Shown: one piece after another, positions 24,620 to 38,200 of the stretch
Layout: each line of letters begins with the position of its first letter
How positions within the stretch are numbered: the stretch's first letter is position 1
Assembly (NCBI RefSeq): GCF_900496995.4
Contig: NC_044006.1
Span: forward strand, 19,366,214-19,430,213
Reading direction: 5' to 3'
Length of the DNA stretch: 64,000 bases
From: Aquila chrysaetos chrysaetos
Taxonomy: Eukaryota; Chordata; Aves; Accipitriformes; Accipitridae
Notes under the pieces: generated by a model
The model's input: only the letters and a program-made list of their open reading frames with translations
Database searches by the model: none
Told to the model about the DNA's origin: nothing
Translations under genes and position numbers: made by a program

Positions 24620-26167
24620 CTTTAAAAACAGAAATTGAAGCAATTCAACTGTTTCTTTTCAGAGCTCTGACACAAGGTAACCAGCAGTATCTTCCTACAT
24701 CAAGTAACTTGTCTCAGAACCACCTCCTGAAAAGTAGCTAACATGAAGAAAATCTGTGACTGAAGTAGAGACAATCAGTAATTGTCAGACTGGAAAAATT
24801 AGATAATTTAAGCAGCAAGCACAATACTGAGGACAATGCTGAAAGCTTTCTGGTTAAATGGACTATGTTTCATAAAAGTTGACTTTCTGTCCAGGCATTA
24901 CAGCATACTTTACAACATAATACATAGGAGTCTCAAAAGACATGTCTGCTCTTACTCACCATCTCTTCAAGATCAGGATTATTTGCATGTTGCCCATCAC
25001 GGTTCACTTCCACATTATTGGCTGCCTGTTGTTGGCCTCCCTCTTGCCTAAAGGGGAACCATCCAGCTTGGTGTCTACGTAAGAAAACGGAACAGTTGAA
25101 AAACCTCTCTTTTTTAAAAGAAACTAAAATATTTTTCTGCTACAGAGCAGTAATTTACTGCAGTAAATTCTTCAAGTGCTTTCAAATGCATGTTTCAAAA
25201 GCTACATGTATTTTTCTGCAGGTCTTACTTCCAGATCAAAATGGCTATTCTTTGATGTCTGGGTTAAGAAGGGTCTTGCTAAGAGCTGTTCTTTAAGTTT
25301 TAGAAGTGCTGTTCACAGCCCTCTGTTCCAGAAAAATAATTTACCATGATTAGGTGATTAAATATGTAGAATACTTTTCGGGGGTCTCCTCCCCATTTTT
25401 AAGTTATTTAACTTTCAAAGGCAGCAATTTTCATAGTTTAAAGTTGATTTTCTGTGCAAAAACCAATTTAAACTTCAGCTAAGGCTTGAACCACATTACC
25501 ACTGTAAATTAAATAAGCCTCTCCTGTGTTTTCAAGTGTCTATATTCTGATTTCAACTATCATATCTGCACAAGAAACAGAACAGTCCTTGTGAGGACTG
25601 AGGCTACAATGTAAGGAAACTCTCAATGAATGACATCAGTCCAAAATATCAAGCATTACTGCTGTTTTCCAGTTCTATTTACATCACTAAGGTATTTTCA
25701 TATATAAAGGGGAGTGATGACAACAGTACTGATGTTTCTTAATAAAATAGAGAGCGAGCTTAGGTCTTTATGATGCATTGTAAAAAAATTTAAGTCCCTA
25801 CAATTCTACCAGATCTAGTACCCACCATTACAGTAGCACTACTTGAACTCTGCCTAACACAATTTACTGCACAAATCCCATGTTATTTTTGAAATGCAAA
25901 TGAGCTTAGCTGTGCAATTTTCTTCTCATATCCAAGCAGTAAGTGTTTTAAGTTTATGCAAGCATATGCTCAACCTATACGAACTTCCCTCCCCTCACCC
26001 CCATTTTCTAAATTTGCCTCCCAAAATTCTACATTTCTACAACACTGATCTGTTAATATCACCAACGTTAAAGAGCACTGTGTTTCATGTATAAGTGGTA
26101 TACAGCTTCCTGTAAAAATGTTTTGAGAATGATTTCTTTTTTTTAAATCAGTTTCCCTACTTGTTTG

Positions 26168-26201
<34 letters not shown>

Positions 26202-29200
26202 ACACACACACCACACTAAAGGAGCAGTGCCTAAACTTTTGCATTTGGGTAATCTTTCAGTTTAAATGGATTATACATGAGCACCATACTCCACATATCG
26301 GATCTGCAGCTATACTTAACTGTTGTACTCACAAATAAACCAGCAGCATGGCTCCCATTACCATGACAAATCGACTGAAGGAAGAATAGAAGTATACAAT
26401 GCTCAGAAGAATTGCTGCTCTAGAGAACGTGTACATCCAGTCCAGCCAGTCCCGGTTGAAGTCCTCCTCATTCACTACAGGGCCACCCTGCGCATTCATC
26501 TGAACATTTGGGTTTACAGGCCTGTTCTCCTGGACGGCTACATTTGGCACTGCTGCGGGCTCATTTGCAGGAGCATGTTCTGAATTTACAGCCTGGGCAA
26601 CTGCAGATCTCACTGGCTCAGTGCTGGAAGTCACTTGGGCTGAAATAGCAGCTTGGCTAAAAATTTAAACATAAAACTGGTTTGTCAAAAAACACTCACC
26701 AAAATTTCTAAGCCTATTCTTGTCTTCTTTTCTACACTAATAAAAACAAAATTTCAGATGCAATAGATGTCAAATAAAGATTTAAGGGAAAATGCAGTTT
26801 TACATATTAATACATTAATTAATTCCAATCCAAAACTGGATTTCATAATTTGCTGGAAAAAACTTAGTGTAAAACAGCACAGCCAGACAAAAGAAAAACA
26901 GACATTTCGATCCTGCAAACAACATTTAAGTTTTTAATACCTTCCTTTTATTAGTGTCACTGAGTACTACTGAAGATAATGCAGACTTACTATTGCATGT
27001 AGTACTGACGTGCATACATTTGTTGCCACCAGATCATCTGTAAGGGACTGAATGCAGGATATACAGAAAATCCAGCAGGAACACCTTGGCCTGGAAATTG
27101 GTTGCCTATATTGCTAGAAAAGGATTTAAAGCAAAATATTCTGTTCTAAATTGCCACATGTATAAAATGCACTAATATTAAAAAACAATTAAAGTAGCAT
27201 TTTTCCTCTCATTTATCCCCCTCTGATATAACATGTAGTGAGATCATCCAACCCATTCCAAAAGAGCACTATATTTTCATACAAGAAATTAATAAGCAAT
27301 GTTATTTCTACAGAAAGAGGATTTATGTTTTTGTACTTAGAGATCTGTCACTAACTGTATCTCTGGGACAAAACCATGTTGAAAATTTTTCAAAATTGTG
27401 TATAATTGCAGAAATCCTTCCATACATTTCCTTTTACATTCAGAGGTCACCCTTAAAGGTGCTGCAGGAGCTGTAAAGGGAAAACTTACTAGCTTCTGTA
27501 ACTTTCTTCTAGAAGCAATACCTGAAACACCACTGTGATCAAAGACATGAAGAAATGAACACCAGCAAAGACAACAAACTTATCTTTCAGATACAGCTTC
27601 TGAAGATTGCAACTAACACTGTAAATAATTTACTTCCCCCCCCTTCAATATTTTGAGCGTAAGTGATTCTCCTTCCTATGGGCTTTCAACTCCGGTTCAC
27701 ATGCAAGAGATATAAAGCTCCTATACATAAGTTTTAGGTTTGTTTTTGTCTGCTTTTAAACTTCTTAGCCTCTCTTACCTCCTAGAGCATATAGCATGTT
27801 TTGGCAAGATTTCCAACTCTTTCCCCAAAGATTTTGATGTAGTGAACTGTAGTAAACCAGGACATCTTTCAGGACAGCATGAGAGTATAAAGCATGAAGA
27901 AAAGTTTATTCAGACTGCAGGCAGCAAAAGCTGAGACTGCTGTAATTTGTACTGCAGACTACACCTGTTCCCTAAGTAAGGCACTCCCTGCAAAGATATC
28001 ACCAAGAGATTTCATTAGTCTACCAGGCATTCAGATATACAAGACATGCCCAGAAAGAAAGATGGGAGGAAGACATTAAAATCTTTTTTCCATGTTACAC
28101 GAGTAAATATTTCACTGTAATTCTGGACAAGAGCCTGCCATGCAACTTCACAACCTCTGCTAAAACTGTTTGTTATGTTTGTATTTAGTCATAACCTGTT
28201 TTGACAATAGTTTGGGGTGACAAAAAAAAAAAAAAAGTAAAGGCTACTTTCCTGATACCACATACAAACTGACATAATCATAGGCAATACTCTAGGTTTC
28301 TTTCAAAAATTGCAGTGGTGAACCAGCAGCCCTGCTGATGCTACTTATTTATGCATAATTAACATGTTGGAAGAGCAAAGCTGTCAAGCTGCTATTGAAA
28401 AACATAAATCACGCTTTTATCTTCATGGCTGCAAGCTTTAAGAATGTGTTTTCTATCCCCTGAACTGGCAAACACTTTGAGAACTAAGACTCCTCCAAAA
28501 TTCATAAAACACTGACCCTCATAAAACATCTGACCCTCAAAATATAGATGATTCAAATATTCTACATAGATGTCATTAAGTACTACGTTGTGACAAATCA
28601 CTAAGCAATGTCTCAATTTCAAGCAGGGAGATTATCACACAGGGATGCGAACAGGCAGGAACACTCACTATTCAACCACACCTATTTCTCCAGCTCAGTC
28701 ACGAATAAGCAGTGCTACCCAACTTGCCTGAGTTCTGCAGGAATTCACCAATTCTTTTTCTCATCAGTTACAGATTTTAGGGTTGTTCTTTGAAACTGCT
28801 AAGTTGAGCTCAACAAAATTTGAGAGGCCTTAGGCTAATAGCTCTCCCTCACAGATATGTCTTTTAGAAATACTACAGGATTTAAGCCTCTACTTCTTTC
28901 TTCCAAGCTCTTTCAAAAGTTGCTTTCTTGATGTCTTAAAGCTTAATAGTAGATTAAGAAACCAGTCAACCAAGACAAACCACAAAAGACTTCAGTTATG
29001 CCATGTTCTTTCGTTTCCCATTCAAATTTTTTTTTTCTTTTTTTCCCTTTTTTCCAGTGGCTTTTCTAGGAGATGTGACTTTTTGAGAAGCAAGACTTAA
29101 CTTTTCAAGATCTGACTCCATTAATGAGAAAAACTAGACATCAATGTTCAAGAACTGGCTTCTGACTTAGAATGCCAACTAGCACAGCAGTATTTTGTTT

Positions 29201-32200
29201 GCTCATCAAAAACCAGAATGAGGCAGATGTTGTCAATTATACAGCTATTACAGCTGCCAAGGTATTAAGCTAGCTTACAAAATTCAGGAACAACTCTAAA
29301 CACAGTGTAATGTATTTCAGTGAGAAGAACCTCTCCAAAGGAAGAGGCTCTTCTCAAAGCAAGCCAACTTGCTGTTATAAGAAAAAAGGAAAGAAGCATG
29401 TGCTTTCTCCTCATCTTTTTCCAAAAGGAGGAGAAAGAGGCAGGAAGCAGAGTATTTCAAAAGAATAGCAGCAACAGCAGAAGAGCAGAGAAGCAAATTG
29501 GATAGGCACAGGCATTCCAAGATTGGAGAACAAAGCACAGCAGACAATAGAAGAACAATTAGGTAAGTCAGAAAAACAGTTTTTAAGGTTGAAATGCTAG
29601 AGGTAGCTTCAGAATATTCTGAAAAGAAAGAGACATGCTACTCTTTAAATGGCTAGAAAGCTCAGAATTACTTTTTCTGGTCAATGGAAGACACCTAAAA
29701 TGAGCTAACTGGGATTTGATTCGAGGGTAAATTCACACAAGTTAGTGTCATCATGAAGATAATGCTCACCACTAATGGAAAAATAAGACTTTTTATTCAC
29801 ACTTAAAAGCTCAATCTCTGTCATCTGCATGACTGACAATAACTGCATTTGTTTAATGACCTTGACCCACAAAGACTTCTCATTTAGTGTTCGTCTCATA
29901 TGAGTCTGGGATATCAACTTCAAGTGATACTTCAATATCCTCTGCTATGTTATTTGCTACTTTAAAAAAAAATTTAAAAAAAAATACAGTGAGCAAAGGC
30001 TACTGATGAAGCAAGATATTTACGTGCTAGAACATGCTGCATGCTGTCAGTATGTTGCCTTCAAACATTATTATGTACACAATACAAAAACATTTCATTA
30101 GATGGGCTGCCCTCTCTTGACAAATAATCTCACTGCCTTGATGTTTCTTGTTTGTTTACTGCTTCAAAGTACTCTCCAATCTGAAATGCAAGCCATTTCA
30201 GAATTGAGCCCATCTGTTCTGTTTGTACCTGCATAGCACAGCAGGGCCCTGATCCACAACTAAATCCACAGAAGCAGACAATGCTGTGCTTGCTCTCCAC
30301 AGCAAAAGACTAACTTGGCAGATATATAAACTACTTGCCCAGTCCCACCTCAAATCTAGATTTTTAGAAAACAACATTTACAAAAGCTCAAAGGCAACAA
30401 AGTTTTAAATTGCTGTCTCTAATATTTTAACCATCTGAATTAGCTGTTTTCCCAAAGGGTATTTAACTCACACATTGAAGCTTTGTGCCAGGAACTGAAA
30501 AACCATCAAAACCATAATTTGATCACCTAACATTCATGGTACTTATCTGTACAAATTACTTCACTAATGAAAGTGTAACCAAATGCTCAAGAAAACTGAC
30601 CCTCACATACATTTTCAAACATCTGGAGAGCCTTCCCCAGCAGCAGAGCCTATAGTTCATCGTGCAGATAGAATAAGTGTGTTTGGTCAGGAAACAGTAA
30701 GGAAAATGCACAAGGCAACACAAATTTCAGCTACAAATCTTCATTGTTCCTAACAAGACTCAGTCTATGTCTAAAGTACGTTAAAGTTAGATTTTATTGC
30801 CCCAAATTATGTTTAAGAGAGCAGCTAAAAAACAGAAGGCATTTCTTATTGCTGGAATACAAGTAGCAGTGCCCTGAAGCAAAAAGATGGATCCAAGAAG
30901 ATTACTGAAAGAATTAAAAAAGGTTTTTCAGGAAGACACCTGACTACAGCAGGCACTGGCATAGACTATTTGGAAACGAGCAGAGCCAGTGCCCAGCAGC
31001 GTGCAAAGATCTACCTTAAGTTCTGATAGCGTTCCATTAAATTACTTTTACAAAAAAGCCCTGAGATTATTTAGGGTTCATTTATTTTGGCTTTTCTGTT
31101 CAGATCAGGAATGCACTTCTGAAGCAAGTCTCCAGTCACTTCCTCTTACTACAGCTTTGTTTGCACCACAGAATGCTCTTGGATCACCATCTGGATTCCT
31201 TTTGGATTACACTAAATTGAAAGATGTGATTTAGGTACACTGCTAATGCACCTTAGCCACAAATAGGCACCTATTCCAGGTGTCCAAACTAGACCTAGTC
31301 CAAATAAGACAGAAAAACCTGAAATATGTGCAGTATTGATGTCAGGTTCTCAGCACTTTCAGTCTACAGATCCACTCCTCTCAATCCACATTACTTGCTA
31401 ATACAGACATAGACTTGTATTTTTCTTTAAGTTACTTTTTCTTTCAAACACAGTAATGTCTTCCAAACTGACACTTCCCACTGTACTTAATTATTTCAGC
31501 TAAGAGACCAAACAATGGTTCTGTTGCCTTTTTGAAGTCCGTAGCCTATATCACTTCATCATGCATACTGACAAAAAACTCACTCTCAGAGTATGTATAT
31601 GCAAAAAGCTGATTAGAAAAGCATTAAAAATTCTTACAGATTAGTAATCTACACAACACACAATAAATTGCTTGTGGGATTAATTTACATTACACTGAAC
31701 AGTAGTCTTGACAGTCAACCTAGTGTCACCAAGCTTTGTCACTGTATTGGGTTTGCGTGGCAAGGTTTTGGTAGCAGGGGGGCTACAGGGCTGGCTTCTG
31801 TGAGAAGCTGCTAGAAGCTTCCCCCATGTCCGACAGAGCCAATGCCAGCTGGCTGCAAGACAGACCCGCCGCTGGCCAAGGCCAAGCCCATCAGTGACAG
31901 CACTAGTGCCTCTGGGATAACAGATTTAAGAAGGGGAAAAAAGCCGCTGCACAACAGAAACTGCAGCCTGAGAGAGGATTGAGAACATGTGAGAGAAACA
32001 ACCCTGCAGACACCCAGCTCAGTGAAGAAGGAGGTGGAGGAGGTGCTCCAGGCACCGGAGCAGAGATTCCCCTGCAGCCCACGGGGAAGACCATGGTGAG
32101 GCAGGCTGTCCCCCTGCAGTCCATGGAGGTCCACAGTGGAGCAGATATCCACCTGCAGGCTGTTGAGGACCCCACACCAGAGCAGGGGGATGCCCGAAGG

Positions 32201-35200
32201 AGGCTGTGGCCCTGTGGGAAGCCTGCGCTGGAGCAGGCTCCTGGCAGGACCTGTGGACCCATGGAGAGAGAAGCCCATGCTGGAGCAGGTTTTCTGGCAG
32301 GTCTTGTGACCCCATGGGGGACCCACGCCAGAGCAGTCTGTTCCTGAAGGACTGCACCCTGTGGAAGGGACCCACACTGGAGCAGTTCATGAAGAACTGC
32401 AGCCTGTGGGAGGGACGCCATGCTGGAGCAGGGGAAGAGTAGGGAGTTCTCCCTTTGAGGAGGAAGGAGAGGCAGAGACAACATGTGATGAACTGACTTC
32501 AACCCCCATTCCCTGTCCCCCTGTGCTGGGGGGGTGGTGCTTCCCCCCTGTGCTTCCCCCCCCACCCCACCCCAGAGGGGGACGAGGTAGAGAATTGGGG
32601 AGTGAAGTTGTACCCAGGAAGAAGAGAGGGGTAGGGGGAATGTGTTTTAAGATTTGGCTTTATTTCTGATTACCCCACTCTGATTTGATTGGTAATAAAT
32701 TAATTTTCCCCAAGTTGAGTCTGTTTTGCCTGTGATAGTAATTGGCAAGTGATCTCTCCCTGTCCTTATCTCGACCCATGAGCCTTCTTTTATATTTTCT
32801 CTCCCCTGTCCAGTTGAGGCAGGGAGTGAAAGAGCAGCTTTGGTGGGGACCTGGTGTCCAGCCAGGGTCAACCCACCACAGTCACAAAGGCAAGTATAAC
32901 CACTTCAGTGAAGATGCATGTGGTCAGAATAACTTAAGTGCTCCATCCATCGCAAAGGCAATTTCTTTCAGGCAGACAGTACATTTCAGATAAAAAATAA
33001 AAAGGACTTGAAGGAATTCAGGATGAAAGCTAGTAAGACTAGTAAAGTCTAGGTTAACTCTAACAGGCAGCATGCAAATTGAACTGAAACTAAATAAATT
33101 TTCAGCAGTTCTTGACATATCTTTTCTTTCCAGTGACAGAAACAATTATTGCTGTTAGCAGGTTCATAGTTTCTTTGCTTCAACATTCTCCAAAGAATAT
33201 CTCTAGAATCTACACGGTACTGGTAGAACGCCTTGTCAGAAAGTAATCTTGAAAGTGTTCCCTGAGGAAGTAACAGCTATCATCTCAGAATGCACTATCC
33301 TCCTATTTTCCCCTTGGAAGAAAATAAAAAAAAAAGTTAAAGAAGCTGCAAGGGTCAGGTGGGTTAAAAATTCCTAAAGCTGCTTTTTAAGCGCAAAAAA
33401 TTTGACAGAATTTTGAAAGTTATTAGGTAATAACAGATCTGATCTAGAAATGTACACTGGTTACATTTCATTGGTGTGTATAAAAACACTTAAAAATTCT
33501 GTTGTAGATACACAAGCACTTTACATGTACTCAAAACAGCTGTGCATCATTTCTACAGTTGAATCCAAAATGGAGAAGTGAAGAGTTACATCTGTTATGT
33601 GTCAGGAGCTAAGAACCATCATATTCTGAAAATTCAGTGGTGCTGATTACAATCAAGTACCCGAAAAAGCAACCAGAAGCAATAATTTTATCGTTACATT
33701 ACTAACTGCATCCACTAAATAAATATTACAGCTGCACTTATCAACAGAAAGTTGAGGGCAGAAAGCATGAAGAAATAATAAAAAACAGCCTGAAGAGGAG
33801 CACCAAGAACACTTACTCTTTGATTGACACCTGGCTAAAAACATTAATGTTCATATGAAAAATGTTTCTAATGTGGCTTATTGCTTCAAGATGAAGTAGC
33901 CAAATAATTCTGCAGACTGTGAAAGAACATAATTGTAACCAAACATTTAAAGTACTTTAAAGAGTATCAAAGAGCTGAGGATTGCTTCAATCCTACTTAC
34001 CCTTGCATTAAATAGGGGAACTGGTGGCTTGGTATGGGACTGCTTTGTGCTTGTGGAAGATTACGATGCCTCACTCCATCTGCACTAGTGTTCAAAGATG
34101 TAGATGAAGCTTCCTGGTTTGTGGGTGAGGCAGCAGTTGATCCAGAACGGTCTAAATTCTTAAAAATAAATAAAATTGAGGTTGGGGATCTTTCTGCCAC
34201 AGTTACAAGATTTACTACAGTGTCTTAAAAAACTATTTGCTTTAACGTTTTGTCACAAGTTTTATTGAGAATATAAGCACCAGGCAAGTCTTCTGGGGTT
34301 TTACTGGTTCTGGCAAGCCTTTAGTAAAAACAGAAATTCAAAATTACTCAGGTGCACATATAAAAAAAAGTAAAGTTTTCAGAAAGATTCAACACTTGAT
34401 GGGTCCCAGAAAAAACCATGAGTCACTGGGAATCAAAGTTTCAAAAAGATGAACCAAACTAAAGCTTAATCAAAAGAATATTTACCAGCAACAAAAATTC
34501 TAGTGGCTATCATTAACAAAAGTAACTACAACCTCAGGTTACCACTTTGTATTTGGAGACAACAGTGCCTGCAGTAGCTTAAAATACCATTCCTCTATCC
34601 CTGTCTTCAATTTCCCCTTCAACTCATCATCCTCTTTTCTGTGCCAGCTGCCCAATCCAAATTGCTGTGCTCACTGCTGAGAGAGGGCAGAGGGTGGGAA
34701 TAGGGAAGTAGCTAGGAACTACTTAGGCTCCCAGAAACACACCTAAAACTAGTGTGTGAGACCTTCAATGCCTTCCAAGATCAATACTTAACCCTGGACG
34801 TAGGAAAACAGCTGGCTCTCCTCCATTATTTGTCACACTAACAAAACTGCAATTTGGCCACTGAGATGCATTATTTTCATTTTAATAAATCCCCAAATCC
34901 TGTTGCTAAGCATTACTATAATGTTTACTCAGTAGAAAATCCTCTTCAACTTTGACAACTCGGGAAGTGAGGAGGTGCAATTACTTAAGACATCCATATC
35001 ACATTTGCCCTACAAAGGAAAACAAGAAAAATTTACCACTAGACAGTGGGAGGAAAATGAAAATAAAAAACAAACGGAAGAACAAAGGCCATTCAGGCTT
35101 TGGGTTTAGGTCATTTCCTTCAAACTATTATGAACTTAACACCGTGCATACTGACTGCTTTAAGCAGTCATTAATACAGGCATTTAAATACAACATTTAC

Positions 35201-38200
35201 AGCTCATCTACATAGCAATAAAACAACCACAAAGGAGGCCTCCTGTGTCCTGCCTGCAAACAAGAGATATAAATACAGCCTTTGAAAAAACAACGTAACC
35301 ACTGTCCACTCTCTACTATTGCTTAAACTGCTCGTGTTTCTGACTGTCACAACAGCAGTCCGAAACGGTACCCTATCAAACTGAATGATGAAGACAAGAC
35401 AGCTTATTACTGGAAGGGTATTTTCCATATGCTGATAATCAACACACCACAGATGAAAAGTACCTACAATGGTATTGTATACATTCCTTTCTGACTAACC
35501 TTCAAGGGTCACTGAGTGATACTGCCAACTCTGGAAAAAGCCAAGAGAATTACTGTAATGATGACCAAGTCAGCAACAGAATCATTAACTGCACTTTCTG
35601 TTAAAACAGAGTACAACCAAAGAACATCATCATTTTTGGAGGGTGTGAAGAGTGGAAGGCTCTAAAAACCCTAAACAAAAGTGTTCTGTGAACAGCTTAA
35701 CTAATAAAACATTAAGAACACTTTCTACTTCTCACTGTCTTACAGACACTGTGACTACCTTGAAGCTACCACGTAAGTACTGGCCAATTCCCGTCAAGCA
35801 GAACGCGCTCTGGCCAAGCTCCACCGGTCTATCTCACAACAAGGGCACTAATTTGACTGGTCACTCTTCAGCAGTACAAATTTTCACAAAATAAAGCAGA
35901 ACTTAGTTTTTTAAAAAAAAAAAAAAATCTGAATACACTCCTCAATTTCTGCCAAAGATACAGGGATCTAGAGAGAAAGGAAAATGTACTTTTTGATAAA
36001 GTGTTAAAAAGAAAGAATAGCTTAGAAAAAGTGGTGCTTTATCATCTAATAAACACATCACAATTTGAAAAAAGGTCATCTTTGTTTAAATAAAGTGCCA
36101 CCCTTAAATAATCAAGTCTAATTGTACAAATTCATGTGGGATACTCTACGTTCACCACGCTATTTTACAGTCAAATTTTAAAAATTAAAAGATAAATTCC
36201 TGGAAAGCTTCCTCAGTGTAGAAGAAATTCATGTCCTGTGTATGAAAAAAAAGAAAAACTCACTGAGCTACTGCTGAAGGCTGAAGCTCCGTGACCTTCT
36301 CTACTGGTGCTGGGTTTTGGAGAACTTGGGGGTGTCCGGGAAGTACATACAAGGTGAACCATATGATATTCATCTTGCTAAAAATTAAAGAAATTGAAGA
36401 GCTAAAGCAATAATATTTGACAAATTTACAAGCAAAAACTGTCTTTAAGAATACACTTTCAAAGTTGCATTTGCCATGAGTAAAGAAACTTTATACAAAA
36501 CGGAGCGACCATAAAGCAAAACTTGAGCCTAGCACAAGAGAAGCCTACTGTTTCACAACTAATGTTTTCTTAGCAGCTGTCCACAATAACATATTGAACA
36601 TTCACTTACCCCCAGTTTTCCCTAGAACTGCAGTATAGCAGAACCAACAGAAGACCACACAAAGAAACACGAGGAAGTATATCATAAGTTTTATTTTGCA
36701 AAAAATCTCAAACCATTTGCAGGGCTCAGTTTCCCTAAAGTTAAGAATACTTACCTTTGCATTGAGATCTAATGAAGACTGTTATTCAATAAAGACATCA
36801 GGGTAAATAAAAAATGTAGGCACTGAACTCCACAAGCAGGCCAAGATAAGAAAAATGTACCAGCCATTGTCTCCACCTAACTCCAGTCTAAGCTTGGCTC
36901 AAGCCTAACCTGCAGATGCCAACTGAAGAGCCCCTGCAGATATTCCACACTTGAGGAACGCTACGCAAAGTGCTAAATGGGACTTGAATATTCCTAAATA
37001 TTTGAAAGTGAGGAATCGAATGAGTGGCACCACTCAAAGCCACGTCAGCACGCAAGTAATCAGCCCGTGCCAATTCTTCATGGATATGCTCTCCCCACAA
37101 CTTGGATGCTGTAACTTCAGCCTGAAGCTATTTCACTGTACCAAATGAAAACAACCCATTATATCAGCATGCCTGAAGCTTATATGGTCATAGCAACAAG
37201 AACAGCTATGACTGTGTATTTAAACTGCACAGCTTCCTCAGTAATGAAATTTTAAACAAGAACAGCAACAAAAAAACCCTTCTGTCCTCTTCGGAACTCA
37301 AAGTGGTGCAGTCAAGCTGCAGTTTTTAATGAGATGACATTTAGAAATACCGAGTCTGGAGGTTTTTTTAAACTATTAAAAAAATGTTGAAACACACATT
37401 TACTCATTTTTAAGTTTTAATCTTTAGGAATAAAGAAAATTGGGTAACTGCTTTTATACACCATTGTGCATTACTGCTAGTATAGCCTATCCATATCCAC
37501 ATTCATTTAAACTCCTCTGCATGTATCAGTTTCTAGCCCCAAGCACAGCCTCACTATTACATTAAGTATAATTTCTTACCAGTCAGTGATAGTAAGCAAT
37601 GATCAGAGAGCACTGAACGCAGGTGATCAGCATTCTGACCACATCAAAAGCCTTTAACCTAACTAGTTGCCTTCTTTCTAGATGAGAACTTATGTCACTC
37701 AAAGGCAAAGGAAGCTAGACATACTACTTGTAAGCTTACAGCGTACAGCTTTATTCAATGTGAGAGTTTATTGTAATATATTTCTATTTATATATAATGT
37801 GTTAGACATCACTATGCTTGAAGACTGCCACAACTTCCAGCCTCAAAGAATTTTATATCAGGGAAATGACACTGCTCAGTATCAAAGAGCAAGTATCACA
37901 AAGCTAAATTGAAAGATTTAGTAAATCCTCAGATAATATTAGGAATTTATAGCTAATCAAGTAGGAAAAATACGGCAGATAACGAGACTGAACTTAAGAG
38001 TAATCATACCTTCTTTCCAAATGCTCTTAAAAGCTTGAGCACAAAAAACTCTTCTTCCAACACAAATTTTTAACTTTGTGCTTAAGACTGATGAGTATGT
38101 TTCTAAATTCACTAAATTTCTTTAACTAAACCCAAGACCTATAGCTACTAAAATGCCTTTAAATATAGCCCTTGTATAGTGAAGGAAGACATTAGGCAAA

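Larger units (their letters stand above)
27114..34000 (-). other. HERPUD2: HERPUD2 intron 4 (6.9 kb) containing a solo LTR
   Basis: Bounded by GTAAGT and TTTTCTAG. The main content is the 1138-bp solo LTR at 31743-32880, inserted antisense to HERPUD2. A 15-A run lies at 28222-28236. The rest is AT-rich with no feature recognised. Confidence 0.9.

Noticed and set aside
31811-32565. Long minus-strand frames of up to 220 codons in HERPUD2 intron 4
   Set aside because: Antisense shadows of the GC-rich family B LTR.
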